Positions 1 through 11,366 of a stretch of 26,353 bases of DNA are shown piece after piece. The position numbers were made by a program, and so were the translations under genes. Source of the stretch: Hypholoma sublateritium FD-334 SS-4 (lineage: Eukaryota; Basidiomycota; Agaricomycetes; Agaricales; Strophariaceae); NCBI GenBank assembly GCA_000827495.1, contig KN817749.1, positions 1 through 26,353 on the forward strand, in the 5' to 3' direction. The notes beneath the pieces were generated by a model. That model worked only from the letters and a program-made list of their open reading frames with translations, did no database searches and was not told the DNA's origin. How positions within the stretch are numbered: the stretch's first letter is position 1; every line of letters begins with the position of its first letter.

Positions 1-992
1 GAGTGCCTTGCGGTCAAATGGTTGTGCATGGGGAACAAATTCCTCAACGAAGCCTATCCATTCCGGATTGTCAACCCATGACAGTGGTAGTCCAGCAGAG
101 GCTGTAAGTCGCGCAAGTCTATTTTCAAATCCCTGCTGGTTTGCAGCATCCCAGGCTGCCACTGAATATGGTGTCGTCGATCTCAAGCCTCGGCTACTTC
201 TCCGGCCGGCGCTAAGATTAGATTCGAAAGGGGTGGAAGCGCGAGACTGTGCAGGGCTGAACTGAGCGGCAGCAGGGAATCCCATTACTCCTGGGTGAAA
301 CAGAAGCGGGCTGGGTTGTCCGCTACCAGACGCACCACTGAGAGGCGACATCATGTACGGTATTGGTGCATGAGATACTTCGGGTTGTGGTTGAAATCCA
401 GAATTTCCGGGGACTGGTGGGAATTCATTGTGTCCAGTCGATTGGCTACCAGACGCGGTCAAATTTGATGGGTGAATAACAAGCTGAGGAAGTCTCGGAT
501 GGCTTGCTGATCCCTCAGGTAGTGAGTATGGGTGGTGTCGTGCAGGAGATTTGGTGCGATTTTCATTTACTGCGCGGAGCTTTACGTCTTCTGTTTGATA
601 ATCGCACTTGATAAGATGGTTCAACAGTGTTTCTTTTGCGCTTCGTCGGTATCCGTATGCTCCACCCTTCTGACTCGCAGCTGATCCCCATACTGTTGTA
701 CATAAACTCATTTTAATATATTTGTATATATCCACAGATTAAAATCAAAACAAATCTTACAGTATGTCTCAATGCCTGTCTGTTCCCTTGGAAATACCAG
801 CGGCTGGCCTGTCCTCTCCGCAGTCTCGTTTTTTCGCATAATCTCAGTAATATGATGTGCGAAACAATTTGTGCAATACATGCGCCATTTATCTCCCCAC
901 TTTGCTTCATCTGCGCGGCCGGCCTTCTTTGCCGGATGGTCTATAAAATAAAGGTCGGATAGCCACCACGAGGCTCCACGTGTTGCAGACAT
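1..992 (-). CDS. hAT-like transposase, N-terminal part (partial, spliced)
   Basis: Two exons can be read: 992-761, then a 68-nt intron (760-693, GTAAGA donor, CAACAG acceptor), then 692-1, open to the window edge with no stop in about 230 codons. The first exon carries a CxxC pair (YCTNC) and the second an HxxxC pair (NHLIKC); together they form a BED-type zinc finger split by the intron. A Pro/Ser/Gln-rich linker follows, then a segment containing LTASAGLPLSWVDNPEW, which I recognise as typical of the region after the BED finger in basidiomycete hAT-like transposases. The catalytic core would lie beyond the left edge. The Met at 992 is the likeliest start, but the frame stays open upstream to about 1085, so the 5' end is uncertain. 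The protein would bind the element's ends and cut and paste it. Family assignment rests on recognition, not a search. Confidence 0.62.
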
Positions 993-1431
993 TGCAGATG
1001 AAGTATAGGGTGATGTAACGAAACTGGTAGCAGACCCTAGCGCGGGCGTCGGGACTCGGGCGATGGTTTGTAACTTGTAGTACTGTCAGATTTGGAGCCT
1101 CTGATATATAATCATTATATATAAATTATGGATATATATGCTACTTGAGCCCCCACAGATGTCTGAATCTATATAATTCTCGTTCGTATATATATTCACC
1201 TGAGTATTTTCATCCTTGGTAGGCAAAAGACATGATGGATTGCGAGATTACATTATTGGCGCGACAACGGCGAGACATCATCTATAAATAATTACTTTCG
1301 GGCCGTTCACGCTCGGCAGCCTCGGCAGCCTTCCATCAATGACTAGTCACTGACTAGCCACGACCAAGTCGCCGACCCATCAACAAGTCATGACTTGACT
1401 TGCCTGACTTGGTCGTGACTTTCCAACACTG
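1..1431 (-). mobile_element. hAT-like DNA transposon, 5' portion
   Basis: On the minus strand the element appears to begin at 1431 with CAGTGTTGGAAAGTCACGAC, which fits the CAGTG/CAGGG start of hAT terminal repeats. It continues leftward through a subterminal region and 5' leader into the transposase at 992. The other end lies outside the window, so neither the matching inverted repeat nor an 8-bp target duplication can be checked. A second CAGTG-type start lies 63 bp further out at 1494, so the true boundary could be either. Confidence 0.5.
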
Positions 1432-1494
1432 CATCACGACCAAAGTGACTAGTCGGTCGCCAGCAGGAACTAGTCGGCGACTTGCACATCACTG
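1335..1494. repeat. Subterminal GACTAGTC/AAGTC repeat cluster of the hAT element
   Basis: Short motifs (GACTAGTC, AAGTC, GGTCGTGACT and their complements) recur in both orientations across about 160 bp, and two copies of a CAGTG start are embedded (minus strand, at 1431 and 1494). Clusters of short subterminal motifs are known transposase-binding regions in hAT elements. That role here is inferred. Confidence 0.5.
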
Positions 1495-3543
1495 TAATAG
1501 AGGCCTGTGCACTACATATATCATAGGGGCGACCGAGAGGCCTCGGCGAATCTTTACTCGCATCACAAAAAAAATCAAGATCGAACACTCTCTATCCAAT
1601 ATATACGGTATCTATTCCCGGCCTGACAATGGATCCGTATATTTCTATTGTAAAAAAAACCTTGTTGGGGAGTGCGAGATATCGATGACCACCGTTGACA
1701 AGACACACGCCGTGCACCTGGTGGTATTTAATAACACAGCAGCTGTAAGTAGCGAGGAAACTAGTACCCTCTGGCGCGTCAGTTTAAAAGGCTCTATTAC
1801 CACAATCCAGAGGGCTGAGAAGGGTAACTTGGTCTGAAATTATGATATTTTTCCAGTCTTCAGCTTCAGTATGCATCTCCCTTTCCGGGGGGTTATTTCT
1901 TCTTTGCATATTTATTTTGTTATTTGACGCGTGGATACATTGTACAATTTTTGACCTAAACTTCGACTCAGAGTACCTCTAAGTAAGTCCAATTCGTACC
2001 GTTAATATTACGGTTTAATTCAATGTCTAAAACACGCCCGGCAGAAAACCGAGGCCAGATCAGAAGGACAAACATCAACGAAAAGCAAATGCATAGCAAC
2101 GAAAGCGCGAGTGGGGAACGAATATAGCAAGGAAATAAAGGGCTAAAGGGTCAACAATAATCATGATAGGTCGTAAACGAGAACGAAGGGTATATGTATA
2201 ATGAAAAAATAAAATCTTAGTAGGAGCGGGTGGCACGCGGAGCGGGGGGAGATGGAGGGCGATAGAGACACCGCAGTGGGACGCGCCCCTTGTGGCCCTG
2301 ACCGATCTGACATGCGGCCGGCTGTCCGGGTGCTGGATTTCCAGATGTTGGGTATCAGTGCTGCGTGTGGATGTACGTATTCGTACATCTTACAGCATAT
2401 AGGACTCCGCCATGGAAGTCGTACATCCAATCGACGATCGCGCGGAGAGCGAGCTGAGAGCTGTACACGGTGGATCCGATGTTCGCGATCGCTGTTCAAG
2501 GTGTATGTGCGCGCGTACGGATACTAGCGACGGAGACGGGAAATGTGGATGATGGGTCTCTGTCTGGCTAGTTAGTGATCTGGTCGTGGACGTAGTGGGA
2601 GAGGAGGCGACACGACACCGCACGAAATGTTCACGGCGAACAGGCCCGCTAAAATCTCGCGAAGGCTATGCTCGTGCTGTGAGAGTGCTGTCAAATGACG
2701 TGTGCGCTGTGCCGAAGAGTGCACCAAACCCGCCCCATGCTTGAATGACCAGCGGCTATCCGCTGCCTAATGAGGTGAAGACCGAGGGGTCTGCACTGCG
2801 CGACCGTCCGGTGGCCAGTACCCCACTGAAATCCGAGGGAGAATGACGCTGGGGTAAGGGGTGGTGGTGATGGTGGTAGATATGATGGTGGTGTTGGGGG
2901 ACGAAGTAGGCTGGCCACGCGCAAACGACAGGCTCGGAATGTAATGGGGTGACGTGGCCTGGCATACGTTCCGTCAGATCGTATCTGCAGGGAAAAAGAC
3001 AATCGTGACTTACACCTCAATCTGCGATTTGTTGTATTTTTGTGGGGGAGCGAAGTGACTGCGGTATGAAGGGAGGATCCAGGGACCAGGACGAAGTGAT
3101 TGAACTTGACGTTTGAACGTCCGTAGCGCGGGAGCGTAACCAAACTTGATGACGAGCACGCTGTATACCCCAGGACAGCGTTAACGCCCCGCTGGGGACT
3201 GCGTCATTGAGCCGGGGAATACAAGCATGACAGTTGGAAAGGTGTTGTAAGCATTTCCAGCAGGTGTACAATCTGCTGAAATCGAGGCGTCAGCGGCAAT
3301 GCTGCGGTCCGGTTCTGCGCATGGGTGACCACAAGAGAGGTCCAGTATAGCTGGAACGAGATATAATGGTGGAGACGAAGGGTGGCGCACTAGAAAGAGC
3401 TGAAGATTCGGGTGTAATAACATATATGGAGCGCTGCGTGCCACTCTACATGTTTCGGTATGGGCGACATTTGGTGGGAAGCTGCAGGGCGCCGGGGAGA
3501 TTTTAGAGGTTTAACTTGCCGATGAGATCAGTGCGGGCGTTTA
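1495..3543. other. No gene recognised
   Basis: About 2 kb with only short, overlapping, biased frames on both strands. None has a recognisable motif or convincing intron-exon structure. A GGT/GAT-rich simple stretch lies at about 2863-2900. The last part, from about 3545, starts to resemble the downstream flank of zinc-finger copies C and D. Confidence 0.5.
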
Positions 3544-3571
3544 TTGGGAACTGGAGATTGGGAACTGGAGA
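3544..3571. repeat. 14-bp perfect tandem duplication
   Basis: The 14-mer TTGGGAACTGGAGA occurs twice head to tail. The matching place in the flank of copy D (about 18015) has a single GGGAACTGG, so the duplication is private to this copy. Confidence 0.85.
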
Positions 3572-3852
3572 TGGGGTTGAGGTGGAGTTGTACATAATCG
3601 GCAAGGTGACGACCACCTATAGATTTCAAGTGACGAATATTAGCCTCGCATCAACCGCAGGAAAAGTCACCTACTAGGCTCTCAGGCATACTATTGCCAA
3701 GTATGTGTAGGGAAAGCTTTGCGACAGGTATTCACGGTTTGCGGAACTGAGAATGAAGTGAAGGAAGGAAAGAAATGGGTATGTGGGGGGATCCGGGTAT
3801 CTTCAAGGAGCGTGGGGAATTGATGTCAGGGCATCCAGAAAGAGTGCACTAT

Positions 3853-4876
3853 TTAATTTGCACGCGACAAACACAATTTGGCGCTGCGTGCACAAGTCTT
3901 TCGGTGTCGCGGTAGGTCCGATTTGTAAAGCGTTTTGTAAGGGCATTTTTCACACCGGTGGAACACCTGCAACTCGGGGGCGGTGTGTCGTGCGTTGATG
4001 TGTGCTTACAAGTTCTATTTCAGCCAATATTTAAATGCCCACTAGACAAACAATACGAACTTTTCAATCGATAATTCGTGGTAAATTTACTCCCACAGGA
4101 CTCATGCGGGCAGGGGAAACTTGAAGATTTCTTGAAAAGTGGTACAGATGGTTGATGCCCGGCGAGTACGTTTGGCTGGTTATATATTGTGCTCGTGGTT
4201 CCTGGAGGTGCACCCAGGGTCGCGAAGGCATCATATGGATATTGCGGATTACACTGGAGAAATAATCGCATTCACAAAGTAAGACATCAACCGCAGAAAA
4301 TGATGCTTACTGTCGGTAGTATATTTCCACCAGTGCCTGCCAGATTTACTGCAATAGTTGGGGTGGGGCCGTCAGTGAGATACACATGTGGAGTGCTGTC
4401 CGAGCCTCCCGGCACTGGTTCTTGTGCAAACTGGCCCTGCAGTGGAGAAATAAGTGGTATCCACGGCGAGAATAGCAGATATGTGCACCGGATATAACTC
4501 GTTAGGAGAGTCATTGACGTCTGCGAGCCCGGTAAGGTCAAGTAGGTCAAAATTGTTCTGAAAGACATGTCAATGAGAAAAGCTCCTGCGTTGAAAGCAG
4601 ATCAAATTCCGAACCGTTTCCAGCGGGAAGTCGTTGGCACTGGAATACAAAAATGGTACGCGCGCTGCCTCTTGCACATCCGAGTCCAGGTTCTGAAGTA
4701 AAGCACATCAGTGGCACCCACATGGACAGGTCCTCGCTGACAATGCGCACCGCAAGTATTCCAGAAAGGATGACTAGTAATTCATCTCTTGAAAGGTACG
4801 GAAAAAATTCATTGGATGTATTTGGGAGTGATCCTATGTGTGGGGGCGAACGTGGAAGCAAAGGATCAAGAACCAT
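3853..4876 (-). CDS. Tandem C2H2 zinc-finger protein, copy A (247 aa, 5 introns)
   Basis: Exons: 4876-4751, 4692-4615, 4557-4489, 4436-4311, 4253-4061, 4004-3853. Introns are 58, 57, 52, 57 and 56 nt, each GT-AG; all junctions are phase 0 except the last, which is phase 1. The spliced frame is open from ATG to TAA. Residues 1-133 match no domain I know. Finger 1 is C181-x4-C186-x12-H199-x4-H204, split by the last intron just before its first His. Finger 2 is C215-x2-C218-x12-H231-x3-C235 (C2HC), followed by 12 residues. The model is supported by the same exon order, phases and intron lengths in copies C and D. Unlike them, exons 4 and 5 are joined without an intron. A TATA box lies 80 bp upstream of the start. 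A nuclear DNA-binding role is inferred from the fingers; the target is unknown. No nuclear-localisation signal or membrane segment was identified. Confidence 0.8.
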
Positions 4877-4955
4877 TATCGACGGATGTCAGATAGCCAC
4901 AACTATAGATCATGCAGAAGGTCTCCGCAAGGCGTGTTCATATAGAAAGTTGACT

Positions 4956-4963
4956 CTTTTATA
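4956..4963 (-). promoter_or_regulatory. TATA box of zinc-finger copy A
   Basis: TATAAAAG on the minus strand, 80 bp before the ATG at 4876. Copy D has the identical octamer 73 bp before its ATG. Between TATA and ATG, copies A and C share GTGGCTATCTGAC or TGTGGCTATCTGAC followed by a CGTCGATAATGG-like start context. Confidence 0.55.
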
Positions 4964-5309
4964 CAGTTTTTACTTGGTCACAGCCGCAGGGCTACAGCAA
5001 GGTATCGATGGCGGTTTTCGGTGAACAAATTTAGATCCACATAACATCTCAGCATTACGAAAGGGCCGCATCGGAAAGTAATTAAGCAAGCAGCTATGAT
5101 TACGAAAAGTTCAGGCTGAGATGATCGATGATCCTGCGTGTCAATGAGATCGGCATCATTAAAATCAATCTAAACTGTGATTGGATCTGGTTTTCCTAGT
5201 AAGCGCCCAGGCACTGAAGCAAATTCATTTAGCGTGGGTCACAGAATGCAACGCCGCTGTGCATATGCAGAGCATTGCCAAACAAGTAAGTCATGTCCAT
5301 ATATCAGGT

Positions 5310-6153
5310 GTAAGTGCGGGGATTATTCTATTTTGAAACCGGGTTTCTGGGGGTTTCAAAGTTTCTTACTTTGAAGCCGGGTTTCTGTAGGGTTTCAAAA
5401 AGGCAAATAAGGGCGGCAGTCAGTTGGCAGAGCATCGGATTCAATGTCCGCTTCAGGCGCGTGGTGAGCCATGGTCGCGCGTTCTTGACGCACTCGTAGC
5501 GCTCATCAAGCGCTCAGACATGTTCTGCTTAGATATACACATCATAGAAGCAAGATAANGGNCNGCAGTAATTTTCAGAGACTCAGACAAAGTACACGCT
5601 TGACCGCGGCGCGTGTATGTCAGGCCACAATGCTCCATAATTTATAAACATGTGTTCGCGAAAGCGCCGCAAACTAGGGACGCTAGACATGGGCTAACCT
5701 TGTCTGTGCTGATATTGGGCAAAATAAATGCAATTCCTTGATTTGAGGCCCACCATATTGTCAGGGCGCATAGATGTAAGTACGAGCCACAGCACGGCGT
5801 GGACGCGCGCCTGAACACCGCAATGGTCAAAATCAACCGAGTGGTTGAAGACATACCCCGTAGAAAAATTTGAAGCTTATTGATAAAATAAATGGAATCA
5901 CCACTATACCATTTCCCAGCCTACTGAAAGGAATTTAGACTAAGAGTAGTGTGTACGCAGGAAAGGCAGGGATAGGCAAGAGACGACCAGCGGAGCCGAA
6001 AGTACGGCAGTACACTCGGATCAATTCGGCAGATATTCATTCACGCACAAACAGAGTACAAATATTGCACTCGAGGATTTCAAAAAATAGTTGCAGAAAC
6101 CCTGGGTTTCAACAAGAAACAGGGTTTCAAAATAGAATAATCCGTAAGTGCGG
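5310..6153. mobile_element. Non-autonomous Mutator-like element with 10-bp TSD
   Basis: A perfect 21-bp inverted repeat starts GGATTATTCTATTTTGAAAC; the left copy is 5320-5340 and the right copy 6123-6143. The 10-bp sequence GTAAGTGCGG flanks the element directly on both sides (5310-5319 and 6144-6153). The element proper is 824 bp. Just inside each end are GGTTTC/GAAACC clusters in both orientations. No transposase frame is visible, so it would need one supplied in trans. Target duplications of 9-11 bp are characteristic of Mutator-like elements, hence the class; other superfamilies are not excluded. Single ambiguous bases occur near 5559-5563. Confidence 0.75.
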
Positions 6154-7334
6154 GGAAAGGTACACGAATGTTTGAGAGCAGAGTCCATTAGAATGCAAAG
6201 CAAATTGATCAACGGTTTAGAACTTCAGACCATTTTCTATAATTGTTTCTACCCCGGGCATATTCCGTTGTTAGATAAAGCCGTAGGGCCGGCTGACACC
6301 GGCATAGCCCGCTAAGTACCCCCCAATTTCCTCACTCTTGAGGATTGCTCCAGGAAGATCGACTTATGGTTGGCTGAAGTCGAGCCTACAATATAAGTGT
6401 CGCTGCCTACCGGCGAGGTCGCTGGAGTTTCAAAAAAATGTTTAAAAGACGCATCTACTAGTACGAGTAGAATCGGAGGGGTCTTTCTTGATGTCAATCT
6501 GTAAAGATTTCTGAATCGGTGAGCGCGGACGAAATACTTTGCAATTTGATGGGGCGGCTGCTGGCATCCCTGCTTTCAGTTCAGAAACAACGGCGTAGAA
6601 CTAGAAATGTTCTAAATCTCATACCTGCCGCTCCGAGCCACTTAGTCGCTCTACTACTAATGGATCTCAAAACACCCCCGCTATTTCTGCTCTGGGTCTT
6701 GCAGTACTTATTTCAGCCTAAGTATGTTTGCAAGGCTCTTCCGAAATTTGTGTGCGAAACATTGCCTCACACACACTCATCAATGCATCACCCTCCATTG
6801 TGGGTTGTCTGGAACTTGTAACAATCACAACTCACACTCTCGTTTTGAACTGGCGAGACCTGGATTTCCTCCTGCCGGCTGACGCGAAGCTCGTGAGCAT
6901 ATTCGGATTCCTTGTTGCAGTATGAGGCAATGAGGGTAGTGTCGGCACGTAAAGCCTGAAATAAGTAAGAACTGCTCACCGGCACTAAGGATCAGAAAGG
7001 ATAAGCCTCATGTGAATATTCAAGGACGTTAAAGTGGATTTGCATCGTCAATATATATCATAATGGACGCGGTGGTGGCATCATTTGTGTTGACTGCCTT
7101 GTAGATAAATATTGTCACTTGTCTGTGCCAAGAAAAGAGGCGCGCTCAGGCGCCCAAAGTCAACCGAAGCTCGGGATTTGTTTTTAGAACTTCCTGACTC
7201 GAAAATGTTGACTAGAAGTATGGGAGGAGGAGGAGATAAGGAGACAACTGCTGAAGGAAGGCTGCAGCAGTAGTGTAGCTGATTGGAGTGGATTCTGAAG
7301 ACTATCAATGGGTTGACTGCCATTGAGATCTAGG
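6154..7334. other. No gene recognised
   Basis: Only short frames under about 100 codons on both strands, with no motif or intron pattern I could recognise. A purine-rich GGAGGAGGAGGA run lies near 7219-7236. Confidence 0.5.
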
Positions 7335-7727
7335 TGTTGGAGTGGTGATCAAATCATTTTATGAGGATTTTGTTGATGGATCTGGAAGGTTATGTTGTGG
7401 TCAAGCTATCTGGATGTAAAGACATCAAGATCAAGATATAGTTTCAAGTTGGGAAGGAGCAGAAGGGCTTTAGGAGGCCTTTTTCTGGAGGTTCAGGCAT
7501 GGTCTAGCAGGTCCTGTGAGTTTTGCTGGTTAAGAGGTACAATTTCTCTCATAAACATTATTCTAGCTGGGTTCATGCTAGCATGGGAGATACGAAATTA
7601 GGTGATGTGGTAAGGTAAGCATTTCTTGTTCCTGGCTGAATGGTTTGGACGGGGTACAGAGCAGGACAGTGAGGTTCTACTGTATATATACCTTGATAAC
7701 CCTGCGTGTATCAAATCACTATTAACA
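7335..7727 (+). repeat. Possible solo Copia-type LTR
   Basis: The segment starts TGTTGGAGTGG and ends TATTAACA, with a TATATATA promoter-like stretch at about 7683-7690 near the 3' end. This arrangement is common in Copia LTRs. Against it, the flanking pentamers (ctagg and cgatt) do not match, and no second copy or internal region is present. Treat as a weak candidate. Confidence 0.25.
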
Positions 7728-9310
7728 CGATTAAAATCAAGTTAAGTTCAGTCCGACATAGCAAATCCCGACATGTCCATCAACTGCCAAACGGACCCGT
7801 GTTTCATCGAAAATACCATTCACTAACATGTCATTGATTAACACAGCAATCCGAGAATAGTCGGCTAAAGGAGTGCCTTCCTACCAGAAAGTACGGACAT
7901 GGCAGTCTGTAGATAAAGCATGCTGAAGTTGGGCCATGGAAGCAGATTGGCGTGGATAATCCAAGATGGGACGAGAGGAGAACTCAGCGCATCGGTATAC
8001 GGTTTGGTGGATGTGAGATGCACAGTGCCATTATGGATCAATCTCGATCTCTGGGCGCTAAGTGAGATCTCTGGGCACTATGGGTACCAGGCATTGCATA
8101 CACCGCAGGTGTGGGCTGAGCTACGCAGCACTCACAGCGGGAAGTCTCTCCGCTATGTAGCAGGACAAGCCGAGCCCGAATCCCACCACCGAGCTTGATG
8201 CAATCCAAATAGTCTCTTCCAACAGAAAGAACTGCGCTTCCTTGCGCTTCCACTTACGCTCCTAATCGGAGGTGCACAGCCAACACAGCAAGTACAGCGT
8301 GAAAATTTTTACCTGCTCTGCTGGAAGCTTCAACAAGGGTCTGTAAAGGCGGTATCGCATCGCAATGCAATAACAGAGGTCAAACAATGCGTATTCGTAT
8401 CAGCAAACATTTCACCCGGAGCTACGCAGCATTTGCGCTGCGTAACATCTTCTTGCTTGTATCTCGTACCCAGAGATGCACATGGAAAAGAACGCACAGC
8501 AGTCGAAGTATCCTTTTGCCGGAATTGAATGATGGAGGGTTATAAGCCTCCTGCCCATGCTCTTTCTTGTAGAAAACAGCGCGCTCAAAAATTGTCAGTG
8601 GTGATTAGAGCGGTAGTCATCCAGAAATACAGGCAGACAGACAAAGACGTAGACATAGAACGGTGGGGGAGATCATGCGGGCGGAAGCGATGTGAGTGAA
8701 ATAAATAATCGGAACAGTCATAAGTAGACCGTCATTAACGGAGTGTATATAGAACGTAAAACTCTCTGCGGGGAACTGACCTCGAGCAGGCACCAAAGAT
8801 GAATACTAAAAGTGCGAGTTGTGTGAGAGGTTGGAACGGGCGACAGAAACATCAAGGGAGCGCCACCGGAGACCGACCTACGGAAGAGGCGCAAGACGAC
8901 GTGCAGGTGCGACAGGCTGGATGATGCTAGCGCGGGGACCATCCATATGCACTTACATCCCCCGTGAAATCATCGCGATCGCATCTCAAATTGCAGCAAT
9001 TCGGAAGTGCGCGAGCACAGAACTCTCCTACTCGAATTGAGCCGGCGCTGATGCTGGTATCCCCCAGTGTGCCTACGAGCGTGCTTGCCTGTTGTAGAAA
9101 GTCTAGGTGAAGAAATCCTCCTAGCCGTCCCCATCCTACCTGGCCAAAGGCGAGCCATCGGGTAGACAATGCCACTGGGATGTTTGAACTGCGCAATCAC
9201 ATTTCAGGTTGCGGATTATAGTAAGTCGCGCTGCTATACAAACCAATCTTGGGCCGTCGGCTGTGAACATTGTCGAAGGAGAAGGACATGCAGAAGAGTC
9301 GCCCACGCTC
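7728..9310. other. No gene recognised
   Basis: Overlapping short frames on both strands, none above about 92 codons, with no recognisable motif and no RNA gene seen. Confidence 0.45.
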
Positions 9311-9362
9311 CGCACCGTCGGTCAGCGCTGCTTGACCGCACCGTCGGTCAGCGCTGCTTGAC
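9311..9362. repeat. 26-bp perfect tandem duplication
   Basis: Two identical adjacent 26-bp units, 9311-9336 and 9337-9362, each containing GTCGGTCAGCGCTGC. No further copies follow. Confidence 0.85.
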
Positions 9363-10380
9363 CAAGAGGTCCAATGGGTACGATAAATCGATCAAGTCCG
9401 GTCGTGAACTGAGGGCCTAGGGGTGACATGTGGTGCGGGGACCGGGGAAACGGGAGACAACGTGCCGTCCAGCCGCGGATGAGGGAGAGAACCGGTCGAA
9501 CGAGAAGTCCGGAACGAACAGCGGACGGACGAGATGGGTGATGCAGCAAGTACCGCCGAAAAAGGTGTGCACCACGGCGACGAAACAGATACGTCGTCCG
9601 CGAGCCGTACTGAAGGGAACACCAGATACGTCGTCCACACATGGCACCCTGGGAATACGGGAGAGGCTTCGACACCAGTTCTACGGGGGGTGGGTGGCAA
9701 AGAAGATGCGGAGAGTGACTCGGAAGGCCCGGGAGAGTGAGGGGAGACGGTGAGAAAATCCTAGCGACTGGAAATTAAAATTGGACCTCATGGCATATGC
9801 TTGGCAGCGATAACATCGTCTAGGAATTGTCTAGGAATTCAGTCCAAACCCGCATACATAACCCATACCTTTCCGTGTATCCACGGTACGAGCAACGGTT
9901 GTTCTGCTCACACCGGCCGCAAAACCCCCCCGAAGAAATTTGGAAGAAATGCGACGTATGGGAAAGTGACTTATTATGTAACTAATATCATTATTAATAA
10001 TATATTTACGTAAACTCTTCACGCGCCTCATGATGAGAGGCGCCGGGAGCACCCCACACGCCGAACAGGTGTCAAAGGGGACTGCACACGCGCTGATGCA
10101 TTTAAATTGGAGACTTTACAGTATAGAGTGAGCTGATGGTCTCTTGAATGTATTTTTACTTGTATATTCTGAGAGCCTCGTGCAAGCCCAAAAGGGTCCA
10201 GGGAACCCGGAACATCACTGTGAAAGTTGTGCGAAAGGAAGATAAGCAAAGGGTCGGTGCACTTCACGAAAGCACGATAACATAAAGATATAAAATTAAA
10301 TTCAGCAAAATATAATACCTACCACCGTCCCGTCCGCTCTTGAACGATTAACGATCAAAGGCAGCACTCTAGTACGAAAT
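9363..10380. other. No gene recognised
   Basis: Frames of about 100 codons overlap on both strands around 9390-9750. They look compositional and match nothing I know. A 14-bp repeat, CAGATACGTCGTCC, occurs twice near 9586 and 9623. Up to 10380 the sequence becomes AT-rich with no feature. Confidence 0.4.
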
Positions 10381-10611
10381 GTGGTGACAGTATACTAGAT
10401 CAGGCAACAGACATCCAGGCCGCCAGTTTTAAAAATGAACGACAGATTAACGGGTGTGGAAATAGACCGAACAGGAATAGGGGAGTGTGCTTGAATAAAT
10501 ATCTGAGCCGGGGCGGCACGAGGGATGCGGAAGCGAGAGGGAATATGATAAGCAAAATGTCAATGTGAACGTGGGCATGGGTATATCATTACGCAACTGC
10601 CATGAGTTCGC

Positions 10612-11366
10612 CTAAGTAGCGTCTGTACACCTTTTTCGGTGTCGATTCACGTCCGTTTTGTAACACGTTTTGTAGGAACACGTTTCACAGTGGTAGAGCT
10701 TCTGGTTCGGACTGGCGGTGTGAAACCGGTTGGTGTGCGCTAGAAGTACTCCTACTTCAGCGGATATTTCCAATGGACATACAGAGAGCCGAGACAAACT
10801 TTGCAACCTGTATCTCGACGTGAATATTTTTTGACAGGTCGGGCAGGTGAAGGTTTTTCTTGGTCTGGGAATAGACGGTTTCTGCGCCACAGATGGGTCT
10901 GGATTTATATAGGTGGCCTCTATACCCTCTGCAGATCCATTCGCGCACCATTGAATGAACGTCGCGTCATTCTGAGAAAGTGGTCACATCAGAGGCAATA
11001 ATAAGTAGCCGTGGAGGGTGTACTCACGGTCTGTTGTATATTACTACCTCTCGCCTGAGTTACCGGAAATGAGGCAAAATAATTAGCTTGGTACAAGTGG
11101 TTCTGAATCACGGAAGTCCGTCAGGAAAAAACCCAATCCAAATGCACGTTGCGTACTATTTCGAGAGCGTTATTATTGAATCTCAGATCCGTAACACTGT
11201 TGAGGATGGGTGCAACCCTCTGCTGAGGGAGGTTCTGAGGAAGAGAATTGCCGTCAGTACCATCCGTGAGCACTCGGAGCACTAGCATTGCGTACCAAAT
11301 GCGGTGGCAAGTTTAGTGGTGCTGGTGCAAGCAAACAGTTAGAACACATTTTCGAAAGTCGTTTGG
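10612..11366 (-). pseudogene. Tandem C2H2 zinc-finger gene, copy B (5' half decayed)
   Basis: The 3' part is clean: exons 11234-11157, 11102-11028, 10971-10800 and 10739-10612, separated by introns of 54, 56 and 60 nt with GT-AG ends and the same phases as the other copies. It encodes finger 1 (FTCPTC, C-x2-C-x12-H-x4-H, split by the last intron) and finger 2 (CETC, C-x2-C-x12-H-x3-C), then five residues and TAG. Upstream, a 61-nt intron (11235-11295) is recognisable. The exon before it (about 11366-11296) is 71 nt, one short of a multiple of three. The expected donor further up reads TTACGC instead of GTACGC, and no matching first exon or ATG was found. It is either a pseudogene or a gene with a different 5' end. 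A start inside the damaged exon (ATG at about 11347) cannot be excluded. Confidence 0.62.

Noticed and set aside
1400..1837. 145-codon plus-strand frame
   Set aside because: It begins inside the hAT terminus and runs into AT-rich sequence; no motif, and it crosses the element boundary.
7335..7727. Solo Copia LTR with target duplication
   Set aside because: Ends look right (TGTTGG...ACA) but the flanking pentamers differ, so kept only as a weak candidate.
9430..9753. 107-codon plus-strand frame
   Set aside because: Overlaps minus-strand frames of equal length in the same composition-biased region; Arg/Lys/Thr-rich with no motif or intron pattern.
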